From Clostridium_AT stratigraminis (GTDB lineage Bacteria; Bacillota; Clostridia; Clostridiales; Clostridiaceae): DNA of 64,000 nucleotides. Under the pieces are notes generated by a model. The model worked only from the letters and a program-made list of their open reading frames with translations. It made no database searches and was not told the origin of the DNA. Position numbers and translations under genes: made by a program. Positions 1 to 8,949 of this stretch are shown one piece after another. The DNA lies in contig NZ_JBJHZZ010000001.1 of NCBI RefSeq assembly GCF_045310675.1, positions 124,001 to 188,000 of the forward strand, in the 5' to 3' direction. Numbering within the stretch: position 1 is the stretch's first letter; every line of letters starts with the position of its first letter.

Positions 1-125
1 GAGCCTGTATCAATAAGGATGCTTTTAGCTACCCCATAGACAGAGCCCATATATAAAGCCATGAGCCTTTCAATATCTGGTTTCACAGTATAATTCCCCC
101 CAGCATAACCATCCCAAATTCTTCT
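1..125 (-). other. Open minus-strand frame running off the window edge, possible partial gene
   Basis: One minus-strand frame stays open from just after a TGA at 126-128 to the window start and reads ...IWDGYAGGNYTVKPDIERL... and on through MALYMGSVYGVAKSILIDTG. The composition looks protein-like. No ATG precedes the first recognisable residues; the first candidates are an internal GTG or ATG. It could be the 5' end of a gene continuing left of the window, or a degraded remnant. I do not recognise the family. Confidence 0.25.
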
Positions 126-385
126 TCATATATTACTACAATTTAAATTATAGATTTCTCCCATAGAATAACAACTTTTTTTAAATATAATTAGATGAAA
201 GTTATCTGGCGTTAATAATCAGTAGTTTTAGCCTTAGATATCTCACTATGGTCTATAGTAAATTCTGTAAAAAATAAAAGTTTGTAAAGATTATACTTAA
301 TTTTATCCATAATAATCCGATAATAGAAAGTAGATGGAAATAATAAAGTTGAAAAACCTGAAAGAGATCGATGGGAGTTGTGGGA

Positions 386-1624
386 ATGAAATTTACAAAT
401 AAAGTAACAAGTATAATATTATCTACAGCTGTGATAATAACTTCGAGTACAACCGTATTTGCTGATCCAACAGTTGATTCTCTTAATAACCAAAAACAGC
501 AGCTAGAGAATCAAAAGAAGCAAGATAACTCGAATATGCAGAAAAGCCAATTAAATGCTGATAGTGCTCAAAAGGATATAAATAATCTTAATACACAGAT
601 TCAGATGTTAGATTCTAAAATAGAAAGTCTTAATCGGACTATAGAAGATACAAAGACAAAAATAACTGCTAAAGAAGCAGATATACAAACAGCTCAAAAG
701 AATTATGATGAAGCTGAAGAAGAGCTTAAAGATGAACAGGACTTATTCAATAAAAGAATGAGGGCTATGTATATAGCAGGAGATGATCAATATATAAGTA
801 TTCTGTTATCATCAAAAGATATCAACGATTTTCTTTCAAAGGCACAAGCTATTGTGTCAATAATTAATTTTGATAATAAATTAATAAAAGATTTTCAAGA
901 TAAAAAAGAAAAAATTAAGTCTGCAGAAGCTACCTTAATGAAGGATAAAGATGAACTAACGACATATAAGAAGGAAAATGAAAGCAAATTAGCTGAAGTT
1001 CGAAGTAATATTGAAAATCAAAGGCAGTTAGTAGCAGAGGCAAAAAGTAGACAAGCTTATTATATTAGTCAAATAAGCGAATATAGAAATAAGGTTGCAG
1101 CGGAAGAGAAGCAAGTTCAAGATACAATTAAAAAATTACAAGCCTTAGCTCAGTCTCAACCGCAAAATAATGGAGTAGGAGTACCAGCAGCCCCAAATGC
1201 AATAGTAGCTTATGCTTATACCTTTCTAGGAGATCCTTATGTTTGGTCTGCAGAAGGTGAAATTCTTACTCAAGCAGTTATAAATGAGTATAAAAATACT
1301 GATCATGATTTAACTGGTATGGAAGGATATATAGGTAGACAATCCTTTGATTGTTCAGGCCTTATGCAGTATGTATACGCACATTTTGGAATACATATCA
1401 GCAGAACTACTTACACACAAATTAATGAAGGAACCCCTGTGAGCAGAAATAATCTACAGCCAGGTGATCTGATATTCTTTGGAACCTATAGTGATCCTCA
1501 CCATGTTGGGATGTACGTAGGAAATAACTGCTATATACAAGCACCATATAGCGGAGATGTAGTAAGGGTAAGTTCTTTAGATAATGCAGATCAATATCTA
1601 TGTGCTAGAAGAATATTAAAATAA
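386..1624 (+). CDS. Secreted coiled-coil NlpC/P60 peptidoglycan endopeptidase
   Basis: Predicted cell-wall hydrolase that cuts peptide stems outside the membrane. Starting at ATG 386 the protein has 412 residues: a signal peptide of about 27 residues ending near VFA, a long Lys/Glu/Gln-rich coiled coil (about 30-250) like the PcsB/CwlO class, a short linker, and an NlpC/P60 domain (about 270-412). The catalytic Cys lies in FDCSGL and the His in HHVGMYVG. An in-frame ATG at 371 would add five residues ahead of the signal peptide; 386 is preferred because the hydrophobic leader begins there and a GGGAG lies upstream. The gene stands alone. The family is clear; the exact bond cut is not. Confidence 0.9.
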   Translation: MKFTNKVTSIILSTAVIITSSTTVFADPTVDSLNNQKQQLENQKKQDNSNMQKSQLNADSAQKDINNLNTQIQMLDSKIESLNRTIEDTKTKITAKEADIQTAQKNYDEAEEELKDEQDLFNKRMRAMYIAGDDQYISILLSSKDINDFLSKAQAIVSIINFDNKLIKDFQDKKEKIKSAEATLMKDKDELTTYKKENESKLAEVRSNIENQRQLVAEAKSRQAYYISQISEYRNKVAAEEKQVQDTIKKLQALAQSQPQNNGVGVPAAPNAIVAYAYTFLGDPYVWSAEGEILTQAVINEYKNTDHDLTGMEGYIGRQSFDCSGLMQYVYAHFGIHISRTTYTQINEGTPVSRNNLQPGDLIFFGTYSDPHHVGMYVGNNCYIQAPYSGDVVRVSSLDNADQYLCARRILK

Positions 1625-1674
1625 CAATAAGTTAGGAAGCTGCATGTAGTGCGGCAATGCCAATAAAGTAAAAT

Positions 1675-1723
1675 GCCAGACACAGACTTTTATAAAGGTT
1701 ATGTCTGGCTTTATATTACCCAT
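1675..1723 (+). repeat. Copy 1 of a duplicated intergenic hairpin (terminator-like)
   Basis: GCCAGACACAG and its near complement CTATGTCTGGC-type arm enclose a TTATAAAG loop, followed by TTTATATTACCCAT. It sits 50 nt past the NlpC/P60 stop and could end its transcript. A second copy with almost the same stem, loop and 3' tail lies at 6293-6342. Compensating differences in the stem (AC/GT in one, CC/GG in the other) keep the pairing. Confidence 0.7.
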
Positions 1724-1785
1724 GATAGTTGTTGCAAAATTCGAAAAATTGTGGAAAATGTATGAACTATGATGAATATTGTCAA

Positions 1786-1843
1786 ATAATATGATAATAT
1801 GATAATATGATAATATTAGATAATGTTGGATAATGTTAGATAT
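1786..1843. repeat. Short AT-rich tandem repeat
   Basis: Three tandem ATGATAAT units (1791-1814) run into two degenerate GATAATGTT(A/G) units. The array lies about 75 nt upstream of the PP2C gene. It may be a simple-sequence tract that varies in length; no promoter could be placed inside it with confidence. Confidence 0.55.
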
Positions 1844-1916
1844 TAATTAATAAATTGGAATCAGAACCGTAGTTTTTTTAATTAGTAGCTAATATTAGTG
1901 ATAGGGGTGAAGCTAA

Positions 1917-3395
1917 TTGAAGGCTGCTAATTCTTACAATGAACTTAAAGAATATGATTTAAATGTAATTATGGAGACTAGTAATTTTAATTACGCTGTA
2001 CTCTTGAATGGAATATTAAAAGGTATAACAGATATAATCGGCGTGTACAAGCCTGATGGAACAATAATGTTTTACAACGATGTGGGGTATGCCTTTTTCA
2101 ACACCACTCATGAGCAAGTTGTAGGTAAAAAGTGCTTTGAAAGCTTAGGTAGATCCTGCAGGTGCAAAGTTTGCACAACTGAAATGGCTTTAAAAACTAG
2201 AAGTTTAGTGAGAATAGAAAAATACATTCCTGAGCTTGATAAATACATGGATTGCAGATGTAACCCTGTCATTGATAGAGATGGGAAAGTAGTTCTTGTT
2301 GTTGAACAGCTAAGAGATATTACTGAAAGAAGAAAGCTGGAAAATGCAGTTAAGGAAAGCGAAGAAAGATACAAAAAGATTGTTGAACTTTCTCCTGATG
2401 GAATAGTTATTATAAGCGAAGACAAGGTAGTGTTAGCCAATAATGCTGCTGCAAAAATTTTGGGACAATCTATAGAAGAAATAATAAATAAAGATGTAGC
2501 TCAATATGTTGCACCTGACTATATACATATATTAAAGGAAAGAATGAAGCAGATTCTTGAGAAAGAAATTTCTATAAACCAATTTGATTATAAGCTGCTT
2601 AATTTGGACGGAAGCACAATTGATATACAGGTTTCTTCAAGCTTTTTGATTCATGGGGGTAAGCCATCTATACAATGTGTACTTCGTAACATTACTGATT
2701 TTAAAAAACAGCTAAATAATGCATCTAAGATCCAAAGACAGTCGCTTATAAAGGAGTTTCCTATAGCAAATAAAGCTCTTATGGAAACAATTTATTTACC
2801 TGCTAAAACTGTCAGTGGGGATAATTATTGTATTTATGAAATAAATGAGAACTTTGCCATAGGAATTATATATGACGTTAGTGGAAAAGGAATTACAGCA
2901 GCTCTCAATGTTTCAGCCTTTAACGTGCTTTTTAATGAGGCAATAATAAAATATAAAAATCCAATGGACATTTTAGTATATCTTAATCAAAAAGCATCGG
3001 ATTACTTAGGTGAAAACTATGTTGCTGCTAACTGTTTCAGCTTTGATTTTATTAGAAAAGAAGCTGTTATTGTAGGGGCAGGGGTTAGTAGGTTTGCATT
3101 CTCTAAAAAAAATCAGTATTTGAAAGAGAAGATAGTTAAGGGTGCATTTATTGGAATGTTTCCCAATAGTAAATTTGATGAAATGAGAATTAGCTTTGAC
3201 AAAGGAGATAGGTTTTGTTTCTTTACTGATGGTTTTGATGAACTCTTTGACAGCAAAGATGGTATATTGAATTTACCAAATGCAGAGACCTTAGAAAAAC
3301 TTAAACAGGAGATAGATAACAATCTATTGAGTAAGTCCCTCATAGTAGAAAATGTAATGGACGATTGTACTTTATTAGCAATAGAAATTATATAA
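1917..3395 (+). CDS. PAS-PAS-PP2C serine phosphatase (RsbU/SpoIIE-like)
   Basis: Predicted sensor phosphatase that dephosphorylates a STAS-domain anti-anti-sigma protein. The 492 residues hold two PAS domains (about 25-140, ending in the typical DITERRKLE linker, and 147-265) and a PP2C domain of the SpoIIE type (about 290-492). Metal-site motifs are visible as SGDNY, YDVSGKG and FFTDGFDELFD. The start is TTG with GGGGTGA upstream. The next gene, an HATPase kinase, starts 16 nt after the stop, and a STAS protein closes the cluster at 5832, so all three partner-switching components are present. The PAS ligand is unknown. No membrane segments are seen, so it is probably cytoplasmic. Confidence 0.88.
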   Translation: MKAANSYNELKEYDLNVIMETSNFNYAVLLNGILKGITDIIGVYKPDGTIMFYNDVGYAFFNTTHEQVVGKKCFESLGRSCRCKVCTTEMALKTRSLVRIEKYIPELDKYMDCRCNPVIDRDGKVVLVVEQLRDITERRKLENAVKESEERYKKIVELSPDGIVIISEDKVVLANNAAAKILGQSIEEIINKDVAQYVAPDYIHILKERMKQILEKEISINQFDYKLLNLDGSTIDIQVSSSFLIHGGKPSIQCVLRNITDFKKQLNNASKIQRQSLIKEFPIANKALMETIYLPAKTVSGDNYCIYEINENFAIGIIYDVSGKGITAALNVSAFNVLFNEAIIKYKNPMDILVYLNQKASDYLGENYVAANCFSFDFIRKEAVIVGAGVSRFAFSKKNQYLKEKIVKGAFIGMFPNSKFDEMRISFDKGDRFCFFTDGFDELFDSKDGILNLPNAETLEKLKQEIDNNLLSKSLIVENVMDDCTLLAIEII

Positions 3396-3411
3396 GAAGG
3401 TGATATTAGAT

Positions 3412-3807
3412 ATGGGTAAAAGCGGAAGCTATGTATTATACGGAGTATCAGAAAGAGATAAGATAATAAGTGATATAGTTGACAGCCTTGGAGCAGAGGA
3501 TTCATGCTTTGATTTACGATTAATATTAACAGAAGGGCTTACAAATGCGTATAAACATGGAAATGAAGAAAATCCAGAACTACCAATTTACTTAAGATAT
3601 TTTTACGAACCTGAAATTGTTACCTTTGAAATTGAAGACTCAGGAACTGCTTGTGGTGAAATAAAAATTATTGAGGAAATATCAAGCGAGAACCTTTTGG
3701 AGGATAGCGGCAGAGGCCTATTCTTGATTAAGTGCTACTGCGATGAGGTAAAGATGATAAACAATATTTTAATTATGCAAAAACATTTATATAAATCAGC
3801 AGTATGA
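3412..3807 (+). CDS. RsbW/SpoIIAB-like HATPase, anti-sigma or switch kinase
   Basis: A 131-residue GHKL ATPase of the anti-sigma class. Visible are the N-box region LTEGLTNAYKHGNEEN, a G1-like EIEDSGTAC and a G2-like EDSGRGLFLI. Such proteins phosphorylate a STAS partner and, unphosphorylated, bind a sigma factor or another effector. ATG 3412 is preferred over a GTG at 3400 because an AAGGTGA lies nine bases upstream. It is co-directional with the PP2C gene before it and the chemoreceptor after it. No sigma factor is encoded beside it, so the output target may lie elsewhere or may not be a sigma factor. Confidence 0.85.
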   Translation: MGKSGSYVLYGVSERDKIISDIVDSLGAEDSCFDLRLILTEGLTNAYKHGNEENPELPIYLRYFYEPEIVTFEIEDSGTACGEIKIIEEISSENLLEDSGRGLFLIKCYCDEVKMINNILIMQKHLYKSAV

Positions 3808-3823
3808 ATATAGGGGGTAAATC

Positions 3824-5842
3824 ATGAGAATAAGTTTGAAAGCTAAGCTATCACTAATATTTTTCTTGTTAATATCTATACCTTTAGTATCACTTGGGGT
3901 ATTTTCTTATTTTAAATCTTCTGGGGCTCTGCAGAGCATATCAGAACAAAATTTAAATAAAGCTACAAGTCTGACAGCAGAGAGCATAGTGGGTTCAATA
4001 AAATCGGTGAACGATTCTTTAGAGTTTATAAGTTTAAGTGACTCTTTAGTTACAGTGTTAGAAAATCCTAACGAAGAAAATAAAATAAAGGCATTTAAAT
4101 ATATATCACAGATTCAAAAGAATAAAAACAGTGAGATAGAAACTCTTCTTGTTGTGAACAAGACTGGAAAGTCTATTATGACTAATGAGAAACAAAATGA
4201 TGATACAGATTTAAGTGATAGAGAATATGTTCAAAAGGCTCTTAAAGGTACTTCAGCTCAGAGTGATGTTATTACTTCGAAGATTACTGGGAATACAGTA
4301 GTTGGAGTTGCTTTTCCTGTTATGAAGGATAACAAATTATTAGGGGTTGTTGTTGGAACCATTAAGTTTGAAACTATATCTCAACATGCTGCAGAAATAA
4401 AAGTTGGTGAAAGTGGTTACGCATATATGTTAAATAAGGATGGAGTATTTATTTACCATCCTGATTCACAAAAGGTACTAAAAGAAAATTTCTTTAATAC
4501 AAATGATAAAAATATACAAGTTATTGTAGAAGGCATGAAGTCTGGAAAAGCAGGTTCAGGCGAATATACATACGAGGGTGTGCGGAAATTTGTTGCTTAT
4601 GCGTCTGTGAATGGATGGATATTAGCAACAACTGCAAATTACGATGAACTAATGAGTTCAGCTATAAATATTAGGAATTATACCATATACATAACATTAG
4701 GAGCTATTTTTGTAGCTATGATTATTGCTTATTTCTTAACTACAAATAATATAATCAAGCCAATTAAAAATTTGGAAGAATTAATGTCCAAGGCAGGAGA
4801 TGGGGACTTAACAGTAAAATCTCATATTAGTACAAAGGATGAGATTCAGGTATTAGGCGAATCTTTTAATAAGATGATAGAAAGTCAGGTTAATATAATT
4901 AAGAAGGTTAGCTCTGCATCACAGGAGTTATCAGCTTCCTCAGAAGAAATGGCGGCATCTTCGGAAGAAATAACTGCATCAGTAGAGACCGTAACTGCTA
5001 GTATTCAGGGAGTTGCTGCTGATACTGAAAAGCAAAAGGATACTATCTTAGATACTTCTCAGGTACTGGTTCAGCTATCGAGTTTAATTCAAATTGCACA
5101 AAATAAAGCTTTTACAACGAGTGATAATGCTACAAGAACTGTAGAAGCAGCCAATGCAGGAAGAAATAAAGTTAAGGAAACAGTGTCAGCTATAAACACT
5201 ATAAGTAGAACTACAGATGAAACTGAGAATATACTTAAGTCAGTAGAAGAGCTATCTAAAAAAGTTGAAGGAATAACTACTACTATAAATTCTATATCGA
5301 GTCAAACAAATCTCCTGGCCTTAAATGCAGCAATTGAAGCAGCAAGAGCTGGGGAACATGGAAAAGGTTTCTCTGTTGTGGCAGATGAGGTAAGAGTGCT
5401 ATCTGAGCAGACCGCTTTAGGCTCAAATGAGATATCTCAGCTCATTAATGAGATGGTTAAGCAAATTGAGCTTGCAGTTAAGTCTATGGCAATCGGAAAG
5501 GCTTCCGTAGATAATGGAGTAGTTGTAGTTAATGAAACAGACAAGTCTTTCTTAAGTATTATTAATTCCATAGAGAGGATAGTAGAGGATATTGGCCAGG
5601 TTGTTGAAGTAACAAAAGAAGAGGTAGCTAATTCAGACCAAATAATTAAACTTATAGATACTATTGCGACCCTTGCTGAGCAAAACTTCAGCAGCAGCCA
5701 GGAAGTTGCTTCTTCAGCAGAAGAACAGACCGCATCAGTAGAAAATCTTTCAGCTTCAGCAACGGAAACTAGTACTCTTGCTTATGAACTTAACAATATA
5801 GTCGAAAAATTTAAAGTATGGGGTGAGCAAATTGAAGGATAA
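3824..5842 (+). CDS. Methyl-accepting chemotaxis protein, dCache type
   Basis: Transmembrane chemoreceptor of 672 residues: TM1 about 9-29, an extracellular double-Cache-like ligand domain (about 33-275), TM2 about 283-303, HAMP (about 304-357) and a long cytoplasmic coiled-coil signalling domain. The hairpin tip is recognisable from the segments NLLALNAAIEAARAGEHGKG and FSVVADEVRVLSEQT. It is translated 16 nt after the HATPase gene and overlaps the STAS gene, which places it inside a partner-switching operon. This suggests that receptor output or array position is tied to the switch. A conventional role in chemotaxis is equally possible; cheA and cheW are not in the window. Confidence 0.92.
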   Translation: MRISLKAKLSLIFFLLISIPLVSLGVFSYFKSSGALQSISEQNLNKATSLTAESIVGSIKSVNDSLEFISLSDSLVTVLENPNEENKIKAFKYISQIQKNKNSEIETLLVVNKTGKSIMTNEKQNDDTDLSDREYVQKALKGTSAQSDVITSKITGNTVVGVAFPVMKDNKLLGVVVGTIKFETISQHAAEIKVGESGYAYMLNKDGVFIYHPDSQKVLKENFFNTNDKNIQVIVEGMKSGKAGSGEYTYEGVRKFVAYASVNGWILATTANYDELMSSAINIRNYTIYITLGAIFVAMIIAYFLTTNNIIKPIKNLEELMSKAGDGDLTVKSHISTKDEIQVLGESFNKMIESQVNIIKKVSSASQELSASSEEMAASSEEITASVETVTASIQGVAADTEKQKDTILDTSQVLVQLSSLIQIAQNKAFTTSDNATRTVEAANAGRNKVKETVSAINTISRTTDETENILKSVEELSKKVEGITTTINSISSQTNLLALNAAIEAARAGEHGKGFSVVADEVRVLSEQTALGSNEISQLINEMVKQIELAVKSMAIGKASVDNGVVVVNETDKSFLSIINSIERIVEDIGQVVEVTKEEVANSDQIIKLIDTIATLAEQNFSSSQEVASSAEEQTASVENLSASATETSTLAYELNNIVEKFKVWGEQIEG

Positions 5843-6110
5843 GATTATTGTAATTCCTGAGAACTTCGCAGTTGAAGAAGCTGGAGACCTCAGAGAAAAG
5901 CTATATTCTATGATTTTAAAAGGAGATAGTAACTTTCTATTAGATTTCAGCAAATGTACTTTTATTGACAGCACAGGACTTGGTGTACTGGTTTCTGTAT
6001 ATAAAAAGTGTGCTGAAAAAAATGGAACGGTAAAACTACGTTCTATTAATCAACAGGTTATGAGGGTATTCAAACTTACTAGATTAGATAATGTATTTGA
6101 AATAATTTAA
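5832..6110 (+). CDS. STAS-domain anti-anti-sigma factor (SpoIIAA/RsbV-like)
   Basis: Small cytoplasmic STAS protein, 92 residues from TTG 5832 or 95 from GTG 5823. TTG is favoured because GGGGTGAG sits just upstream. The conserved phospho-acceptor region reads FIDSTGLGVL, with the Ser that the HATPase kinase would phosphorylate and the PP2C enzyme would release. It overlaps the 3' end of the chemoreceptor gene, implying translational coupling. The gene order phosphatase, kinase, receptor, antagonist makes this the likely shared substrate of the module. Confidence 0.88.
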   Translation: MKDKIIVIPENFAVEEAGDLREKLYSMILKGDSNFLLDFSKCTFIDSTGLGVLVSVYKKCAEKNGTVKLRSINQQVMRVFKLTRLDNVFEII

Positions 6111-6119
6111 AGTTTTACA

Positions 6120-6156
6120 AAAGGAGCTTCTAAGTAAAAGGTTGGGAGCTCCTTTG
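6120..6156 (+). terminator. Hairpin after the signalling operon
   Basis: AAAGGAGCT pairs with AGCTCCTTT across an 18-nt loop directly after the STAS stop codon. The position suits transcription termination, though the T tract after the stem is short. Confidence 0.6.
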
Positions 6157-6292
6157 TCTACCGGTAACTCTTAAGCTTGGCTAGATTTTGCATAAGACAG
6201 GAATAAGACGAGCATTAACTTTTTATAAATGGCTCGTGCATATTTATAGTTTATGATCAATATATAAGTTAAGTTAGTAAGGATGTAATATA

Positions 6293-6342
6293 GCCAGACA
6301 CAGCCTATTATAAAGGCTATGTCTGGCTTTTATATTACCCAT
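6293..6342 (+). repeat. Copy 2 of the duplicated intergenic hairpin
   Basis: GCCAGACACAGCC pairs with GGCTATGTCTGGC around a TATTATAAA loop, followed by TTTTATATTACCCAT. It is nearly the same as the element at 1675-1723, including bases outside the stem. It lies in the gap between the STAS gene and the convergent permease gene. Confidence 0.7.
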
Positions 6343-6383
6343 CATGGTTAACTAAGTGAAATTGTATTTAACTATCCACAAAG

Positions 6384-6470
6384 GTGGATAACAGAATGAA
6401 AATTATCGTTAACCCTCCCTTAAGGTGATTAACAAAGTGTAAAAAGTCATTAACCGTCCCCATTGGGCAT
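6384..6470. repeat. REP-like GGGGACGGTTAA repeats, left cluster
   Basis: The stretch contains GTTAACCCTCCC and CATTAACCGTCCCCA, matching several copies at 16082-16256. Elements of this kind are common between genes in clostridia. No transposase gene is present here. The remaining part of the 6111-6496 gap holds only the hairpins listed separately. Confidence 0.6.
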
Positions 6471-6496
6471 TGGATTTATGCTGAAGGTTGTATTGT

Positions 6497-7900
6497 TTAC
6501 TCTGTCTTAACTTTATTCATTACACTATGCTTAATGCCATAAAGCATGTAAACAATTATACCTAATACAAACCAAACTATAAATCTAATTTGAGTAACAT
6601 GCGGCAGTTTGATAATTAGGAAGCTGCAGAATAATATAGCAAGACCAGGAACTACTGGAACTAATGGACACTTAAAAGGTCTTTCTAAATCAGGTCTCCT
6701 CTTTCTTAGAAGAATTATTGAGAAGGCAACTATTATAAAGGCTGCAAGTGTTCCTATATTTGTTAATTCAGCAACTACTCCTATTGGAGTAAAACCAGCA
6801 AGCAATGAAGTAACTATACCAACAAGCAGTGTGCTCTTTACAGGAGTCTTATATTTAGGATGAACTTCACCAAACACTTTAGGAAGTAATCCATCTCTTG
6901 ACATAGCAAAGAATACACGTGTTTGACCAAACATCATAACAAGTAAAACTGAGGTTATACCACAAACGGCACCTACAGATACTAAGGCTGCTCCCCAACT
7001 TATTCCTAATTGCTGCAGAGCAAAAGCAACTGGTGCAGCGGTGTTCTTATATACTGAATAAGGTAGTATACCGGTTAGTATAGCCGAAACAATTATATAG
7101 AGAACTGTACAAATTATTAATGAAGCAATAATTCCTTTTGGTAAATCCTTTTGAGGATTTTTAACTTCTTCTGCTGCAGTAGAGACCGCGTCAAAACCTA
7201 TATAAGCAAAGAAAATTATTGAGGCACCTTGGAAAACTCCACCCCAGCCATAGGGCATAAATGGTGTCCAGTTAGCAGGTTTGACATGTCCTACTGCAAG
7301 ACCAATGAACAATAAAACCATCAATATCTTTATTCCTACAATGATATTATTAAATTTAGCGCTTTCTTCTACTCCAATAATTAGTAGGCTTGTTATGCAG
7401 AATATAATAAAGATTGCAGGTAAATTAATAATGCCCCCTTCAGCTCCAGGAGCGTTTATTAGCTGTTTAGGAAGATGAATTCCTGCAGCTCCTAAAAGTT
7501 CCACAATATAACCCGACCAACCAATAGCAACCGCGGCTATAGCCACAGCATACTCAAGTATTAAATCCCATCCGATAATCCATGCCCAAATTTCTCCTAA
7601 GGCAGCATATCCATAGGTATAAGCACTTCCGGCTATTGGTACCATTGCTGCAAATTCAGCATAGCATAAAGCTGCAAAAGCACAGGCTAAGCCCGAAATA
7701 ATAAAGGAAAGTATAAGTGCTGGTCCGGAGTATTTTGCAGCTGCAACCCCAGTTAACACAAAGATGCCTGTCCCTATAATGGCGCCTACACCAAGCATGG
7801 TTAATTCAAATGCACCTAGGGACTTTTTTAATGATTTTCCTGAAGTTGATTCTGCTAGTAATTCGTTAATAGGCTTTAATCTAAATAATTTTTTGATCAT
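6497..7900 (-). CDS. APC-family amino acid permease
   Basis: Integral membrane transporter of 467 residues with about 12 hydrophobic helices. The first helix carries the family signature GVGAIIGTGIFVLTG, and a conserved stretch FFAYIGFDAVSTAAEEVKNP follows around residue 230. These features fit the cationic amino acid transporter/YfnA branch of the APC superfamily. A GGGGGGAATGAC-type leader precedes the ATG. The gene stands alone on the minus strand, convergent with the signalling operon. The substrate cannot be told from sequence. Confidence 0.9.
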   Translation of the reverse strand: MIKKLFRLKPINELLAESTSGKSLKKSLGAFELTMLGVGAIIGTGIFVLTGVAAAKYSGPALILSFIISGLACAFAALCYAEFAAMVPIAGSAYTYGYAALGEIWAWIIGWDLILEYAVAIAAVAIGWSGYIVELLGAAGIHLPKQLINAPGAEGGIINLPAIFIIFCITSLLIIGVEESAKFNNIIVGIKILMVLLFIGLAVGHVKPANWTPFMPYGWGGVFQGASIIFFAYIGFDAVSTAAEEVKNPQKDLPKGIIASLIICTVLYIIVSAILTGILPYSVYKNTAAPVAFALQQLGISWGAALVSVGAVCGITSVLLVMMFGQTRVFFAMSRDGLLPKVFGEVHPKYKTPVKSTLLVGIVTSLLAGFTPIGVVAELTNIGTLAAFIIVAFSIILLRKRRPDLERPFKCPLVPVVPGLAILFCSFLIIKLPHVTQIRFIVWFVLGIIVYMLYGIKHSVMNKVKTE

Positions 7901-8218
7901 GTCATTCCCCCCAGTTCGAGTTATATTTTAATACATCATTGTTGTAAAGCGTTACATCAATGATAATATTATTAGTATATATTGAATATTTGCATTTTTC
8001 AACATAATTTTTATCGAAATATTAATAATTTTATAAAAACTTTAGTATAATTAACAAATATTATAGAATTTTGGAACAATATGAAAATTATGGGGAAAGT
8101 AAATGCAGCTATGAAAACTCTAGATAAAAAGCAACTATTTTTGTATAATATGAAATATAAAACTTAATGGCAGATTTTAAATTACAATATAACTATAAAT
8201 AAAATAAGAGGTAAGAAG
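7901..8218. other. Divergent intergenic region, 318 bp
   Basis: AT-rich spacer between the divergent permease gene and the exopolysaccharide operon. A TATAAT at about 8147 could serve as the -10 box for the operon, but no good -35 box lies at the right distance. No RNA gene or riboswitch fold was recognised. Confidence 0.5.
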
Positions 8219-8929
8219 ATGAGAGTTAATAATAGTTCTGAGGCTAGCAGGGATCCTAATATGGCTAAAAATGAGAAAACATATATAAAACTTAGCGAAG
8301 AAGTTAATAAGGCAAGAAGGTTACATACTAATTTTCTTTTTGCTATATTTATTTGCTTATTTTTTGGCTTCGGTAATCCAATATTCTTAATTGGTACAGC
8401 TGCACTTACGCTATATGTTTTTATAAGTAAAAATGCTAGACAAAGAAGGTTTGTAGCGGCTGCAGTAAGTAGTTTACAGTCTTCAAAGATAGCTAAAGCT
8501 AAAGATTATTTAGAAAAGGCTAGAAACATAGCTGATAATCAGTTAATTAAGGCCTTAGAAAATGATATTAATAAAATTGAAAATACAGGTAATAAGGAAA
8601 CAGAAGTGGAAGATAATAATTTAAAATTTCAGACAGAAAGAAATTTTAGAGCAGAAGAGCTTGAAAAACAAGGTGATATAAAAGCTGCTTCGGAGCTCTA
8701 TGAGGAAAATATCAAAGATGGCTTTCCTGGAATACAACCTTATGACAGGCTTCAGGCTATATATAAGAAACAAAAGAATTATAATGAGGAGCTTAGAGTA
8801 ATAAATAAGGCTATTGAAGTTTTTGACAATCTATATCAGAATTGTGATATTAAAATTAAAAAAGAGTTATATTTGGAGACAGCCCAAAAATACAAGAAAA
8901 GGCTAAAGAAATTAAATATTGATGAATAG
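8219..8929 (+). CDS. TPR-like membrane protein, first gene of the polysaccharide operon
   Basis: A 236-residue protein with a hydrophilic N-terminus, one or two membrane helices (about 40-75: FLFAIFICLFFGFGNPIFL and the next hydrophobic run) and a helical C-terminal half with TPR-like pairs such as AEELEKQGDIKAASELYEEN. TPR proteins often hold together polysaccharide synthases. It starts with ATG after AGAGGTAAG, and its stop is 20 nt before the next start, so it is co-translated with the sensor fusion. No catalytic motif is seen; a scaffold role is inferred. Confidence 0.7.
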   Translation: MRVNNSSEASRDPNMAKNEKTYIKLSEEVNKARRLHTNFLFAIFICLFFGFGNPIFLIGTAALTLYVFISKNARQRRFVAAAVSSLQSSKIAKAKDYLEKARNIADNQLIKALENDINKIENTGNKETEVEDNNLKFQTERNFRAEELEKQGDIKAASELYEENIKDGFPGIQPYDRLQAIYKKQKNYNEELRVINKAIEVFDNLYQNCDIKIKKELYLETAQKYKKRLKKLNIDE

Positions 8930-8949
8930 TGCGGCGAAATAGAGGTGAA

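Noticed and set aside
1786..1843. Tandem AT repeats as phage or plasmid iterons
   Set aside because: No replication gene is nearby, and the units are simple AT-rich sequence; kept only as a simple repeat.
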